Of a stretch of DNA of 64,000 bases, positions 37,200 to 47,503 are shown in pieces. A program made the position numbers and the translations under genes. Position 1 is the stretch's first letter. Each line of letters starts with the position of its first letter. A model generated the notes under the pieces. The model had not been told where the DNA came from, made no database searches, and saw nothing but the letters and a program-made list of their open reading frames with translations. Origin of the DNA: RI-153 sp963721725 (GTDB lineage Bacteria > Chloroflexota > Anaerolineae > Caldilineales > Caldilineaceae); contig CAVRLX010000016.1 in assembly GCA_963721725.1 (NCBI GenBank), positions 558,001 to 622,000 on the forward strand, read 5' to 3'.

Positions 37200-39739
37200 C
37201 TAGCGTCGCCCGCTGCCGCTCCAGCTTTGATAGCCCGAACTGGTGGTGCGTGTGTTGCTGACGTGCGTGGGCGGCATCTCCGGGGTAATTTCGGGCAGAT
37301 TGACCCAATGCGGGTTGAGATGAAATTCCTCGGTCACCGGGAAATCTTGTTGATTGTCATATTGGGCGCGGAACTCATCCAGCCGTTCCAGCAAAGTGAC
37401 GGGCAGCCCGTGCACAATCCACACGGCGTCCATGCGGTTAATGTCGCCAGTGGGAACCCACTTAATATCCTCTTGCCCCACCATTGCCATCGCCAACTCG
37501 CGATCATCTTCACGGCTGCCCGGCGTGGCCGCCAGCCGGATGTGTTCAAGGTCAGCGTCGTGGAAGCTGAAACGGTCCGAATCCCAGCGAATGTAGGGGT
37601 TGAGCCGATCCAGCCATTGGGTGATGCGGTTGTTGGGCAAGGGGCGGGCAGCGTCCACCTCGGCCCCGTGCTGCACGCCGATGACGTGGCGGATGTCCAC
37701 CAGTCCGGCGCACGCGCCCCACCAGCCCGGTATCTTCCATAATGCTATTGTTGCTGATCTCCATAATCTGTTCAGCGCTCAATGGCGTGGTCTGGAAGAA
37801 AAGGCCATCGAGCAGCCGCCCGATGATCTGTTGCCAGTCGTCTGGGGTCACTGTGCCAGCAGCGCGCTGATAGAAGTGTTGCAGATAATCGCGCCCGACC
37901 ACGCCAGTTTCCAACTCGTAATAGGTGCTGGTGCTGGGCGAGCCATCGGGGATGCGCGGATCAATGCGCTCGGCCATACGGCCCGCTTCGGCGTTGGCGC
38001 GCACGAGGGCCGCGGCGGCGTTGTTCAACTGATTGCGGAAGGTCTCGCGCAGGCGCACGGAAAGATGGCCCAATTCGTCGATCAGGGCGCGCTCGGCGGT
38101 GTCGCGGCGCTGATAAAGGCGGGCGCGCCCCTTGCGTGTGGAAAGGTCGCGGTTGCGTTCACGGGCCTGGCGCGGGCTAAAGGCCGAGAGCAGCAGATCG
38201 CCAAAGCCGCCGGCCAGTTGGCCGACCCGCTCCGACGCGCCGCCCTCCTGGGCCAACAGCGCCCGCCAGCGCGCTCGATCTTCTTCGTTGACAGGCTGAT
38301 TATCCAACAGAAAGAGACGCTGCCGGGGCAATGCCTCCAGCGGCGAGGCGGCGGGATTGGTGGGGCCGACGAGTTCCGAAAGCGCAATCGCCCCGCGCAG
38401 ACCGGCCTCTTGGATGGCCTGACGGAAGGCCGCCTGTACCACATCGCGAAAGCCCAGCCATGCGCCGCGGCTTTCTTCGATTTCAACCACCAGCTCTTCC
38501 ATGCGGTCGTTGTTAATGGCGAGATAGCGCCCGCGCAGTTCTGCCAACAGATTTTGCCAGATAGTCAAAATACGCTGACGTTCCTGGGGAGACATGGCCT
38601 GGCGCGGATCTTGCAGCGATGGCCCAGCGGCAAAGCGGCGGATCACATCGGTGATAAAGGCGCGCTGCCAGAACTCGGTCATGGATTCGTGCGGGGCCAC
38701 CAGCGCCGAGGCGGCAAAGCTGCTGTAGACGAGGAAATGGCCGGATTTGGTGCGCGTATCACCCACCACTTGCCCGGCGGGCAGACCCTGATCGGCCATG
38801 CGTTCGCGCACAACGTTGACCTCTAGCCCCAGGATTTCGCTGCTCAGGTGGCTGATGGCGGTGAGTTGGATCAGGTGCGCGGCCAGATTTTCGGCGTCGG
38901 CCTTACGTGCCAGGCTGCGCCCCTCGCGGTTGGTGCGCCCCACCAAAAAGATAAAGTCAAAGGGCGCATAGGGCGTGTCGGGCAGGGCGCGCTGCTCGCT
39001 GGGGTAAAGCTCTTGGAAGGCTTGCGTCTCTTGGAAGTAGTTCAGTTCCTTGAGCGCGGCGTAGGCGTTGGCCTTGATGCGCCGCCGTTGCAGATCGCTG
39101 GTGATCTCCTCTTCGAGCACGTCGGGCAGATAGAAGATGCCCACGACGCGGGCGTTGCTGCGCACCAGCGCGCGTGTGCGGTGCGCCACGTCCATAAACA
39201 TGCCCGATCCCGTGCCACCACACAGGCTGCCCACCACATAGACAAGCTGATAGTTGCCCATGACGGGGAAGCCGCGGTTTTGCGCCATCTCCATGTCTCG
39301 GATCTTGTCCAACGCGGCGTATTTGGTCTCTAGCAGTCGCTTGAAGGTGACGTAATTGCGGAAGAACGAAAGGCGACCAATCGGGCGAAGCTGCTTGGCC
39401 CCGTTGTGAATGTAGCCCAACGGGATGGATGGGTAGTTCCACCAGCGCGCAATTTCGGGATGATTCTCCAGGTTATCCACGCAGACGCGTGGCGTCGAAC
39501 TTGCCCATGTAGGCAAATTCATCGGCATACAGCGGCTCTTGATCCAACCGGTTGACCAGCGGTTCGGTGTCCAACGCCAGCAACTGCACCATGCCCGGCA
39601 GCGTGTCACCGCCCCAAACTTTGCGCAGGCGGCGCTTGACGGCACGCACGGTGTTGGTTCCCATGCCACCTACGCCTATTACAAGCGTAGGGTAAATTGT
39701 CGGCTTTTGTCCGTTTAACGGCGTTCCATTTCCATTCAT
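37200..39739 (-). CDS. Tubulin_2 family (tubulin/FtsZ superfamily) GTPase-like protein, two frameshifts
   Basis: About 846 aa when joined across breaks near 39490 and 37720. The N-terminus has PTLVIGVGGMGTNTVRAVKR, the first nucleotide-binding strand-loop. The tubulin signature is SLCGGTGSGMFMDVA, encoded at about 39195-39240 (GGTGSG). APFDFIFLVGRTNREG and the long helical C-terminal half match the Tubulin_2 group known mostly from large bacterial genomes. The protein should bind GTP in the cytoplasm and may form filaments. Gene order vWA, DUF4160, DUF2442, this gene, tubulin-like partner, all on one strand, suggests a single system. Confidence 0.82.
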
Positions 39740-39909
39740 ACAACAACGATCCTAACCATAGTAGGCGACACGGTTTATAGGGTTACGCAACATGCAATCG
39801 TTCATTCACACCTTCACTAGCATAACACACGGGATTCAGTTAGGCAGTCATCAGTGATCGGTTTGGAATGATCAGCGAGAATGAGCGATTCTGAATCTGA
39901 TGAATCTCT

Positions 39910-40188
39910 CTACTCTTTGACTATTTCTTCTAGTTCAGGAAGCAATTCACCAGTGACTATTCCATAAAGCACATCAGTATCCAGATCTGCTCCATTCGGC
40001 CAACAGATTGTTCCCAGATCAGGACTTACCGACACTTGTCGGAAATAGATCTCTTCTTCCAAGCGCTTAAATACACCTTGGAACGGAACGATCTGGCGGA
40101 TATCCACAACTCCTTTGCTGCCATCCTCAAAGCCAAGCATTAGCTGGTAATTCTCTAACGGCTCCACAAAGATTATGTCTATCAGCAT
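39910..40188 (-). CDS. DUF2442 family protein
   Basis: A 92 aa protein: LENYQLMLGFEDGSKGVVDI, then a hydrophobic/aromatic middle and VSVSPDLGTICWPNGADLDT, then DVLYGIV. This is the compact DUF2442 fold, regularly paired with DUF4160 in toxin-antitoxin-like couples. It starts four bases after the DUF4160 stop. The biochemical role is unknown. Confidence 0.88.
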   Translation of the reverse strand: MLIDIIFVEPLENYQLMLGFEDGSKGVVDIRQIVPFQGVFKRLEEEIYFRQVSVSPDLGTICWPNGADLDTDVLYGIVTGELLPELEEIVKE

Positions 40189-40192
40189 AAAA

Positions 40193-40453
40193 CTACTCCA
40201 GTGGCTCTATAGGTTGGAGCGAATCGAAACGGCGCGCTCGGTTCCAGTTTTCCATTAATTCGCGTTGATGAAGCGACGCCCACTCTACGATAATACCTCG
40301 CACACGAGGCGATAGATAACCTTCGATAACGCCTAAAGTTTCAATCGAAACCAGCGCACGTTGTTCATTGTAGCGCACATGAAAATGAGGTGGTGGGTGC
40401 TCTCGATAGTTAAGAGAAACAATAATCCCCAGAAATCGGCTTACTTCTGGCAT
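40193..40453 (-). CDS. DUF4160 family protein
   Basis: An 86 aa protein starting MPEVSRFLGIIVSLNYREHP (ATG 40453 with GGAG seven bases before). It carries the family's EHPPPHFHVRYNEQRALVSIE block and the ending W..LHQRELMENWNRA. DUF4160/DUF2442 pairs are common small two-gene units with toxin-antitoxin-like distribution. Here the pair lies inside the vWA-tubulin cluster, between the vWA stop and the Tubulin_2 start. Confidence 0.9.
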   Translation of the reverse strand: MPEVSRFLGIIVSLNYREHPPPHFHVRYNEQRALVSIETLGVIEGYLSPRVRGIIVEWASLHQRELMENWNRARRFDSLQPIEPLE

Positions 40454-40467
40454 AAGACTTCTCCATA

Positions 40468-43400
40468 TTACCACTTCGACGACCACACATCTTCCTGCGG
40501 GTTAGCAGGCCGACGGGGCGGCAATGCCGATTTAGATTCCTGGGCATCGCCAGCGCTGCTGCTGCCCCAACTGCTTTCACCCCAGCCGCCATCGGCCCCA
40601 CCATTGCGGGCGGGGAGCGATTCAAACGAAGGCGTCACAAAGGCACTTTCGGCGGTGCGTCCCAGGTCAGGCATGGGCAACGTGACCACGGGTTCTTCGT
40701 CTTCGTCTGCATAACCACGGCTGCGCACACGGGCCAGCACCACCAAGAGGAGCAACAGGGTCAGCGGACCGGTACACAGAAGCAGCGGCAGGCTGTAAAT
40801 GGGAACCAGCCACCACGCCACATAGCGTTGATAGAGCGTCGGACTGCGGAAGCCCACGTCCACTGTGCGCGATTCGTTGGGCAGGCCATCAATACGCAGC
40901 GTGAGATCGCCGCCATAGAAGCTGCCGCGCAACGGATCCAGCGGGATGGCCTTGTTCACCACCAGCGTCACGGGCACGGCGTAAAAGCCGTTTTCATCTG
41001 GCTGGCCGAGCACTTCTACCGGCGGCATCTCAATGTAGCTTTCGTCCAGTTCGGCGAGACCGCTGTCGGTTTCGCCGCTGGCGCTGAAATCGGCCATGCG
41101 CAGCGTAAACGGCGTTTTGCCATCAAAGCGCACCAACAGCGTCTGTGTGGCTCGTTCGCCGGCGCGGCTGAGATCGCCCAAATCCAGCTCGCCAATCATG
41201 CTCCATGTAAGATTCTTTACGCCCAGTTGAAAGGGAATCTGCGCCGGGAAGATGTCGAAATCTTCGTTGGGACCAACCAGCGCAATCTGGCCGCGGCAAC
41301 TGCCCGGCGGCACAGGCGCGCTGCTGCTGATCTGCACTGGCAAGGCATAGCCGCTGCCCTGTGGCTGTAGATCGCCAGAAGTCACAGTCAAGCCAGCACA
41401 GTTATTTTCGGCCAGACTGGCGATTAAGCGGAAGGGCTGGCCTTGTTCAAAACTAAGCGGAATCAACACTTCTTGGCGCACACGGAAGTTGGGCGAGGTT
41501 TCAAAAGGTAGTTCGCCAAAATCGGCGAGCTGAGTGCCCAGCCGTGCCGCCGAACGCGCCACGGTGAGGGTCACTGGCAGCACCGGGGCCGGGCGCAGGC
41601 TCACATCCATAGGGCGGCCCGCCGGGCTGAGCGCTTGTAGCGTGATCTCGCCGTTGTATTGGCCGGGGCGCAGGCGATCCAGCCCCTCGACGCGCAGCAT
41701 TGCATTGGTGGGCGCGCTTTCGTCCACAGCTTCGCTAAAACGCAGCGCCACGTCCGAGACAACTTCGCCGGTATCGGCACTTCGCAGCGTAAGCGTCCCT
41801 TCTAGCCTGCCGATGTCTTCGCTGCTGCCGGCCAAAATCGAGATCGGCCAGCCCTCGGCGGGCATCTGGCCCAGGTCAATACTTTCGGGCAGACCGCGCA
41901 AATAGAGCGCCGACTCCATTGCCAGCGTGCTTTCGGCCCAGTCGCCAAAGTGTAGATCACCTTGGGCCGCGGTGAGCAGATAGAGTACCCGATAGCTGCG
42001 GCCATCTTCCGGCGTAAAAGTTTCGTTCCGACAGAGTCCGTCCACACAACTCATCTGGGCTTGGTGGGCCAGCCGCTCGTTGCCGCGTTCATCGCCGGTG
42101 ATGTCGATAACCTGCACCGTAGCCTGCACGCTTTGAAGATCACCGCCGTCGCTGAATCCCACTACCAGCCGGGCGCGGCCATCGTCGGTGAGTGCCATTT
42201 CGGTGGCAGTAGGGCTAAAGATCTCGGCCTTGGGCAGATCTGACTTGGCTGCCAGCCGAAACGAGCGTTGCAGTTGCAACGGCGTGTTGCCTTCGCCCAG
42301 TTGCAGCATAATCTCGCTGGCGGCGGTGGGTAGCGTCATCCCCGCCAAGCCTGGCGTACCCAGCGGCGGAATGCGGGTTTGGCCGTTGAGCAGCAGCGGC
42401 TCGGCGACGGCGGGGCCAGCGCCCCGTGCCACAATCAGGGGTGGCTTGCCCGTGGGATAATAGCGCACCGAGGCTGGGCTGCCGGGCACACTGGGTGGCG
42501 GAAAGATTAACATGGGATAGCTGTCAGCACGCACCACGGCAAAGGTGCTGGGATCGCCGGTTTGGGCGATCCATTCACCGGCGGGCACGTTGCCCTCCAC
42601 CACGGCGAGATCAATATTGCCGTCGTCCAATAAGCTTTGGGCCACCACCGGCGTATCGCTGCGGGTGATGGCATTGATGGCGGCCCGCGGGCTGACAAAG
42701 GCGATCTGCCCCACGCCTTGTTCGGTGCGGGTCTGAAAAGCTAGGTTCCCCGCCACGTTGCCGCGAGGTCACCACCGAGCGGTCGGCCTTTATGGAGGCA
42801 AAAATTTCGCTAAAAACGCGCAACAGCGCCGGGGCATCCTGGGCTTTGCGCAGATCGGGGCCGAACTCTGCCTCGAGAAATTCACTGGCACAGCCCGACG
42901 AGGGATTACACAACACCACCGGGAAGATCAGCACGCCCTGGGCTTGTAGGGCATCAATGCGGGCGCTGATGCGGGCTGTTTGCCCGGCAGCCGCGGCGGG
43001 TGCGGTGGGTTCGCCGTCGGTGAGCAGCAGCACATATTGGCTGCGGTTGGGCAGGCGGCCCTCTTGTAAGAGGCGGGCGGCTTCGTCCAGCCCCAGATCG
43101 ATGCGGGTATAGCCGCGACTCAAATATTCGCTGGGGGGTTGGATTGAGGCAGCCAAGATGCGGCGACGCTCGGCGCTACCGGCCTCCTGTAATGCCCCCA
43201 AGTTGCCCACACCTTCGGCGGTGCTATCAAAACGCAGCACAGAGACGCGGTCGGCATCATCGGCCAAGTGGATCAGGAGGCGGGCGGCAGAATAGCGTAG
43301 TTCGTCGGGGTCGCTGGGCGCGTTCTCGCTGGGGAACCGGCAGGGCGGCCCAAACGGCGCTCCTTGCTCGGGCCAGGGCCAACAGGTTGCCATGCTGCCC

Positions 43401-43558
43401 GAATCGTCGAGCACCACGACAACGTCAATCGGTTCTGTGCCAGGGCTGAGCGTCTGATCGATCTGGGCGAGTGGCGCGGCGCGAGACGGGGAGATTGCTC
43501 CTGCCAGCCCCAGAAAGACCAGCAACAGCGCGGTCAGATAGTGTTTCTTGCTGTACAT
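40468..43558 (-). CDS. Secreted, C-terminally anchored vWA-domain protein, one frameshift
   Basis: About 1030 aa when joined near 42765. ATG 43558 gives a clear signal peptide (MYSKKHYLTALLLVFLGLAG). The vWA domain has a complete MIDAS: VVVVLDDSGSMAT (Asp51, Ser53, Ser55), a downstream Thr-type position and LLLTDGEPTAPA. A long beta-rich extracellular region follows, then a C-terminal helix (YSLPLLLCTGPLTLLLLLVV) and an acidic cytosolic tail with a Gly/Ser-rich stretch. The topology places the vWA domain outside and about 100 residues inside, where the tail could contact the tubulin-like proteins encoded downstream. Confidence 0.82.
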
Positions 43559-43890
43559 AGACAGTCCATGAATAACGCTTCCCATGTGGGGGGATTGTAA
43601 CACACCGCAAGGGACGCTCAAATTTTTGGGCGGAAATTAAAGGGCAGACGACGGACGAGCAGACCGCCGAGGAAGCCTGAGTTCCGGTATCGTCTGTAAC
43701 GCAGGGGTGGGCGGAGGGGTTCCAGAGGTTCTAACGCGGAGAACTTCAGAATAGAACGCAGATTTGGCAGATTTATGCAGATTCCAGATTAATCACTCAA
43801 CCACTTTTGCCTTTTGTACTTTGCCTTTTGCTTTTCCTCGGCGCTCTCTGCGGCCTGGTATGTTGACATCTGGGTTAAAAATTCTCTCCC
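43559..43890. other. Intergenic region with a partial AATAGAACGCAGATT repeat
   Basis: No gene is seen. 43749-43785 carries one side of the repeat family found complete at 44657-44737 and 48865-48953 (GAATAGAACGCAGATT with further CAGATT units). 43803-43838 is a run of CTTTTGCCTTTTG-like units. The vWA promoter should lie at the left end. Confidence 0.45.
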
Positions 43891-44631
43891 TTATGGGCCG
43901 AGAAATTCCTGGAAGGTAAGCACCAGATTGGAGTAGGGCTGCGCGCCGGGGAGGATGCGCCCGTTGATGTCAAAGGTGGGGCGCAGGCGAATGCCAGCGG
44001 CACGGCGGGTGGCGTCCATGCGCGTCACCTTTTCGGCTACGGCAGGGTCGGCCATACACGCGCTGAAAGCAGCCGTGTCAAGGCCGAGGCCCGTTGCGAT
44101 CTCCAGCGCCATACGGTCGGCAGCCCCCCAGAGTTCGTTTTGGCGGGCAAAAAGTTGATCGTGCATTTCCCAGAACTTGAGCGGCGATTGCGCGCCGGCA
44201 CATTCGGCGGCGCGGTGGGCCACCGGCGAGTCACCGTGGTCCAGCACATGCCAAAACGTCAGTTGCACGCTTCCTTCGGCCACCCAGTTGGCGATTACCT
44301 GCGGTTCAACTTGCAACACGTGCAAGGCACAGGCACTTCACAGAAAATCCGAGTAGTCGGTGAAGCGAATCGGCGCAGCCGGATTGCCCAGCACAAAGAG
44401 ATCGCCCTCTACACTGGCAACCTGTGTCCAGTCGGGGGGCGTTGGCTCGGCGGGAATGATTGCGGTTGCAGTCACTTCGGTGGGAGCCTGGGGTGGGGGG
44501 AGAGGCTGGGGGGCTGTGGGCGGAGGCGGTTGGGTTGCTTGGGCAGCAGCAGGGGCAGGGCTGGCTGGCGGCGGAACCGGAGCACACGCAGCCAGCCACA
44601 AAAGGGCGATACTTGCGAGAATCATTTTCAT
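43891..44631 (-). CDS. DsbA-like lipoprotein, candidate selenoprotein with UxxC active site (in-frame UGA)
   Basis: Reading UGA 44338-44340 as selenocysteine gives 246 aa with no frame change. Residues 1-16 are a lipoprotein signal (IALLWLAAC), then a Pro/Ala-rich linker, then a DsbA-like thioredoxin domain: RFTDYSDFL-U98-SAC101. The paralogue next door has YSDFQCPFC and FSDFQCPFC at the same point, so U98 replaces the first catalytic Cys. The domain continues HVLQVEPQVIANWVAEG, FWEMHDQLFARQNELWG and LRPTFDINGRILPG with a Thr-Pro (cis-Pro loop) as expected. The gene is preceded by an ATG with GAGAGATGA-like purines and lies just after the tandem DsbA gene. Alternatives are a TGC/TGT-to-TGA base error or a nonsense mutation. 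Confidence 0.7.
44310..44340 (-). promoter_or_regulatory. Putative bacterial SECIS hairpin following the in-frame UGA
   Basis: Eleven bases after UGA (44338-44340) a perfect 6-bp stem CTTGCA/TGCAAG (44321-44326 with 44310-44315) closes a 5-base loop CGTGT that contains GU. The loop begins 17 bases after UGA, the same distance as in the E. coli fdhF element as I recall it. A weaker outer CCTG/CAGG pairing (44330-44333 with 44298-44301) is possible. Bacterial SelB recognises such a GU-bearing apical loop. Short stems arise by chance, so this is supporting evidence only. Confidence 0.5.
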
Positions 44632-44656
44632 CTCTCACGCCTTTCCAAACATAGAA

Positions 44657-44737
44657 AATAGAACACGGCGCTTACGGATTGAGCGGATTCGGGAGAGCGT
44701 AAAAAATCCGCTCAATCCGGGCCATGTGCGTTCTATT
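44657..44737. repeat. Imperfect inverted repeat, AATAGAAC family
   Basis: Ends AATAGAAC (44657-44664) and GTTCTATT (44730-44737) are exact complements, and 15-bp inner arms (44675-44689 / 44705-44719, CGGATTGAGCGGATT) are perfect. The right end supplies the TAG stop (44733-44735) of the tandem DsbA gene. It is related to 48865-48953 and to half a copy at 43749. Confidence 0.75.
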
Positions 44738-46175
44738 CGGCTTCGAGTGCGTTGGCTTCTTCGAGCATTTGCGTCAGCGCGCCGCTAAACTGATCGGCGG
44801 GCAAAGCGCCGGGGATCAACTGGCCTTTGTTGGCATAGAGGACCACAAAAGTCGGCGTGCCACGGATAAACTCGGAGCCAGCTTGCAGATCTCCGAGCAC
44901 GGCTTGATAGGTCTCCTGGGCCTGGAAACAGGTGGTGTATAGATCCATATCAACGCCGAGTTCTTCGGCCAGCGAGGCGAGAGCGGTTTCCGCCTCGCTG
45001 GTGGCCCAATCTTCGGTACGTTGGAAGAGGAGATGGTGCATCTCCCAGAATTTACCCTGTTCCCCGACACACTGGGCAGCGGCGGCGGCGACCACGGCTT
45101 GGGGATGAGTTTGTTCCACGGGGAAATGCTTAAAGACCCACATCACCTCGCCGGTGTCCACAAACTGTTCATCCAGAGCCGGTTGGGTTTCCAGCGTATG
45201 TTGGCGGCAGAAAGGGCATTGGAAGTCGCTAAACTCGACGACCACCAGGGCTGCATCGGGGTTGCCACGCCAAAAGTCACCGGCCATGGTCATCCCAGGC
45301 TTATCGGGGTCGGGCATAAGTCCCTCGGCTGAGGCCCACACGGGAAATTCGGGTTCGCCCTGTGGTTGCTGTTGGGCCTGGGCGGGGTCTACAGGGGAGC
45401 CACCGGCAGCCAGGGTATCGAGATACTCGGCGAAGACCTGATAGGGCTGTGCGCCTACGAGGTTGAAGCCTTCACCGGTCTCTTCGCGCACAAAGCGGAA
45501 GCTAGGCGTGCCGGTAAAGCCCAACGCAGCGGCCTCGGCAACACTGGCCTGAATGATGGCCGTTTTTTCCTCGCTGGTTTCCGCCACACAACTGGCATAG
45601 AGATCGGGGTCTGCGCCGGCTTCGCCAGCCAAGCGTGCCAGCACTTCTGCCGGATCTTCCATGGATGCCCATTCAGATTGGGCGCGGAAGAGCAGATCGT
45701 GCATCGTCCAATAGGGAACGATACCCTGTTCGGCCACACAGTTAGCAGCGACAGTGGCCTGGGTGGCGTTGGGATGGATGGAATCTAGCGGAAAATCGCG
45801 GAAAACAAACTTCACATTGGCCCCGCTCAGGTAGCTTTCTTTCAGCGCTGGCTCGGTCTGCACCACATGGCGGGCACAGAAGGGACATTGGAAATCGCTA
45901 TATTCGTAGACTGTAATGGGGGCATCGGGGTTGCCGCGGAAGGGGTAGCCCTCGGCAGTGAAGCCAACTGGGATATCTTGATACAGTTCGGTTTCCACAG
46001 CCGCCGGTGCAGATTCAACCGTGGGAGGAGTGGCCGCTTCTTCGGTGGGGGCCGCCACGGGTGTAGCCGATTGTTGCAGCAACGGGGCGAGTTGGGGCGC
46101 CGTACAGGCTGCAACCAAGATTAAAGCAATGAGTAGAACCAGCCAAGTGGCTCTACTCCGGGGATGAAAACGCAT
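44733..46175 (-). CDS. Lipoprotein with two tandem DsbA-like thioredoxin domains
   Basis: About 480 aa from ATG 46175 with AGGAGG upstream (a TTG two codons earlier is possible). Lipobox LILVAAC ends at Cys24. Domain 1 has YSDFQCPFC (Cys97, Cys100) and a cis-Pro region GFTGTPSF. Domain 2 has FSDFQCPFC (Cys320, Cys323) and FIRGTPTFVV. Both resemble the DsbA/BdbD thiol-disulfide oxidoreductases that oxidise or reshuffle disulfides outside the membrane. The two domains are clear duplicates of one another and of the UGA-containing neighbour. It probably acts on exported proteins of this envelope. Confidence 0.88.
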   Translation of the reverse strand: MRFHPRSRATWLVLLIALILVAACTAPQLAPLLQQSATPVAAPTEEAATPPTVESAPAAVETELYQDIPVGFTAEGYPFRGNPDAPITVYEYSDFQCPFCARHVVQTEPALKESYLSGANVKFVFRDFPLDSIHPNATQATVAANCVAEQGIVPYWTMHDLLFRAQSEWASMEDPAEVLARLAGEAGADPDLYASCVAETSEEKTAIIQASVAEAAALGFTGTPSFRFVREETGEGFNLVGAQPYQVFAEYLDTLAAGGSPVDPAQAQQQPQGEPEFPVWASAEGLMPDPDKPGMTMAGDFWRGNPDAALVVVEFSDFQCPFCRQHTLETQPALDEQFVDTGEVMWVFKHFPVEQTHPQAVVAAAAAQCVGEQGKFWEMHHLLFQRTEDWATSEAETALASLAEELGVDMDLYTTCFQAQETYQAVLGDLQAGSEFIRGTPTFVVLYANKGQLIPGALPADQFSGALTQMLEEANALEAE

Positions 46176-46318
46176 GTGCAAATTGCCTCCTATGGTAAAT
46201 TCTGTGCAAGGATGGGGCGCGGGTCCGTAATGGATTTTAGTATAGCGCAGGTCCGGTCAAAAGATCGAAACGCTACGGGCAGACCACCCGCCCCTTTTAT
46301 TGTTTCTTTGGATTCATC

Positions 46319-47365
46319 TTACGAACCGCGTTTCCTTTGCCACCAAGCGATGCTGCCCAGGAACATGGCGAAGGTCAGGGCAATCCAGGCGACTTGGCGC
46401 AGGGGTAGCCGATAGAACCGAGAAAGGGCGGCTGGCTGCTGCACAGCGAGTACCGTGCTCGATGATAACTGTGCCGCTGGCGCAGCGGAAGCATCGGCAA
46501 TCTGCGCGCCTTCACTGCGTTCAATCTCATCCAACTTGGGTGGGGAGAGCACCTCAAAGGCCACGAGCGTGGGCGTCGGGGCGGCGTCGCTCTCGTCGTC
46601 AAAGATAATTTCGTCCTCCGGTGTGCCAAACGGAATGGGCGTAAGGGTTGGCGTTGCCTGGAAAAAAGGCGTTTCCGTCGGCGTAATAACCACCACTGGG
46701 ATTTCTGTGAAGACGGGTTGAGGCGTGGGCGTGTCCACTGGGAACAGCGTCGGCGTTTCCGTGGGCGTGGGCTGAATGGAGGTGGATTCTATCGTAGTTG
46801 CGGTGGGGGTGGCGGCGTCGGTAATCGTCAGGCTGCAACCGCTGGACTGCGTGTTGATCTGTTGATTGTTCTGGTTAAAGAGAGCGACATTCTCGAAATT
46901 GAAATTGACCGAGCCAACTTGCAAACCGCGCACTGTGGTGCGCACCAATTCGCCAGTTCCCGTGACGGCTTGACGGGGCGCAACCTGGGAAACCGAGAGG
47001 CGTAGACGACCGTCGGTAGGGTTGGCTTCATTGGTCATCACAAAATCGGCAGCCAGAAAAGCTCCCAGTTGAACATTCACGCCGCCTCTGTTTAAGTCTG
47101 CGTCTATAAATTCAATTTGAGCGGAATTATAGGGCAGAACAAGCTCATAGCGCTGAAGATTTTGGATGTCGCGCACTTCAACGATCAAGATTGCCGTACT
47201 GGACACCCCTATCGTTGAAGGCTCAAAACGGCAAAGCACAAAGGGTGTCGCTTGGGCACGAACATCGGGGATGGCTGTGCTTCCCCACAATGCCAACGCC
47301 AGCAAAAGCCAGAGAGTTTTCTTCACAACGGTTATCTTTTCAAGAGTATAGAATGACTTATTCAT
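46319..47365 (-). CDS. Cohesin-domain-like surface protein with Thr-Pro linker and C-terminal anchor
   Basis: ATG 47365 with GGGAAGGGAT upstream gives 348 aa. A signal sequence (VVKKTLWLLLALALWGSTAI) precedes a cohesin-type beta domain: STAILIVEVRDIQNLQRYEL, then VLPYNSAQIEFIDADLNRGG. A long linker with repeated TPTET and TPTPQP, an acidic patch, and a final helix (QVAWIALTFAMFLGSIAWW) followed by KRKRGS-like basic residues anchor it. Cohesin-like modules bind partners on the cell surface; no dockerin gene is visible here. The linker style is common in Chloroflexota surface proteins. Confidence 0.75.
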   Translation of the reverse strand: MNKSFYTLEKITVVKKTLWLLLALALWGSTAIPDVRAQATPFVLCRFEPSTIGVSSTAILIVEVRDIQNLQRYELVLPYNSAQIEFIDADLNRGGVNVQLGAFLAADFVMTNEANPTDGRLRLSVSQVAPRQAVTGTGELVRTTVRGLQVGSVNFNFENVALFNQNNQQINTQSSGCSLTITDAATPTATTIESTSIQPTPTETPTLFPVDTPTPQPVFTEIPVVVITPTETPFFQATPTLTPIPFGTPEDEIIFDDESDAAPTPTLVAFEVLSPPKLDEIERSEGAQIADASAAPAAQLSSSTVLAVQQPAALSRFYRLPLRQVAWIALTFAMFLGSIAWWQRKRGS

Positions 47366-47503
47366 GGTATCCCTTCCCGCGTACAGGTCTGCAAACTTCG
47401 ATCTGGAACAACGCTTCGCTCCCAAAGTTGCCCCATTGAGCGGCTTTCGTTAAGATCGACTTTATGCAATCTTAAATCATCCAGGGGCAAAGGACAACAC
47501 TTT

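Noticed and set aside
37600..38826. 408-codon plus-strand open frame
   Set aside because: It is antisense to the Tubulin_2 gene, whose motifs are unmistakable; composition is that of a GC-rich shadow frame.
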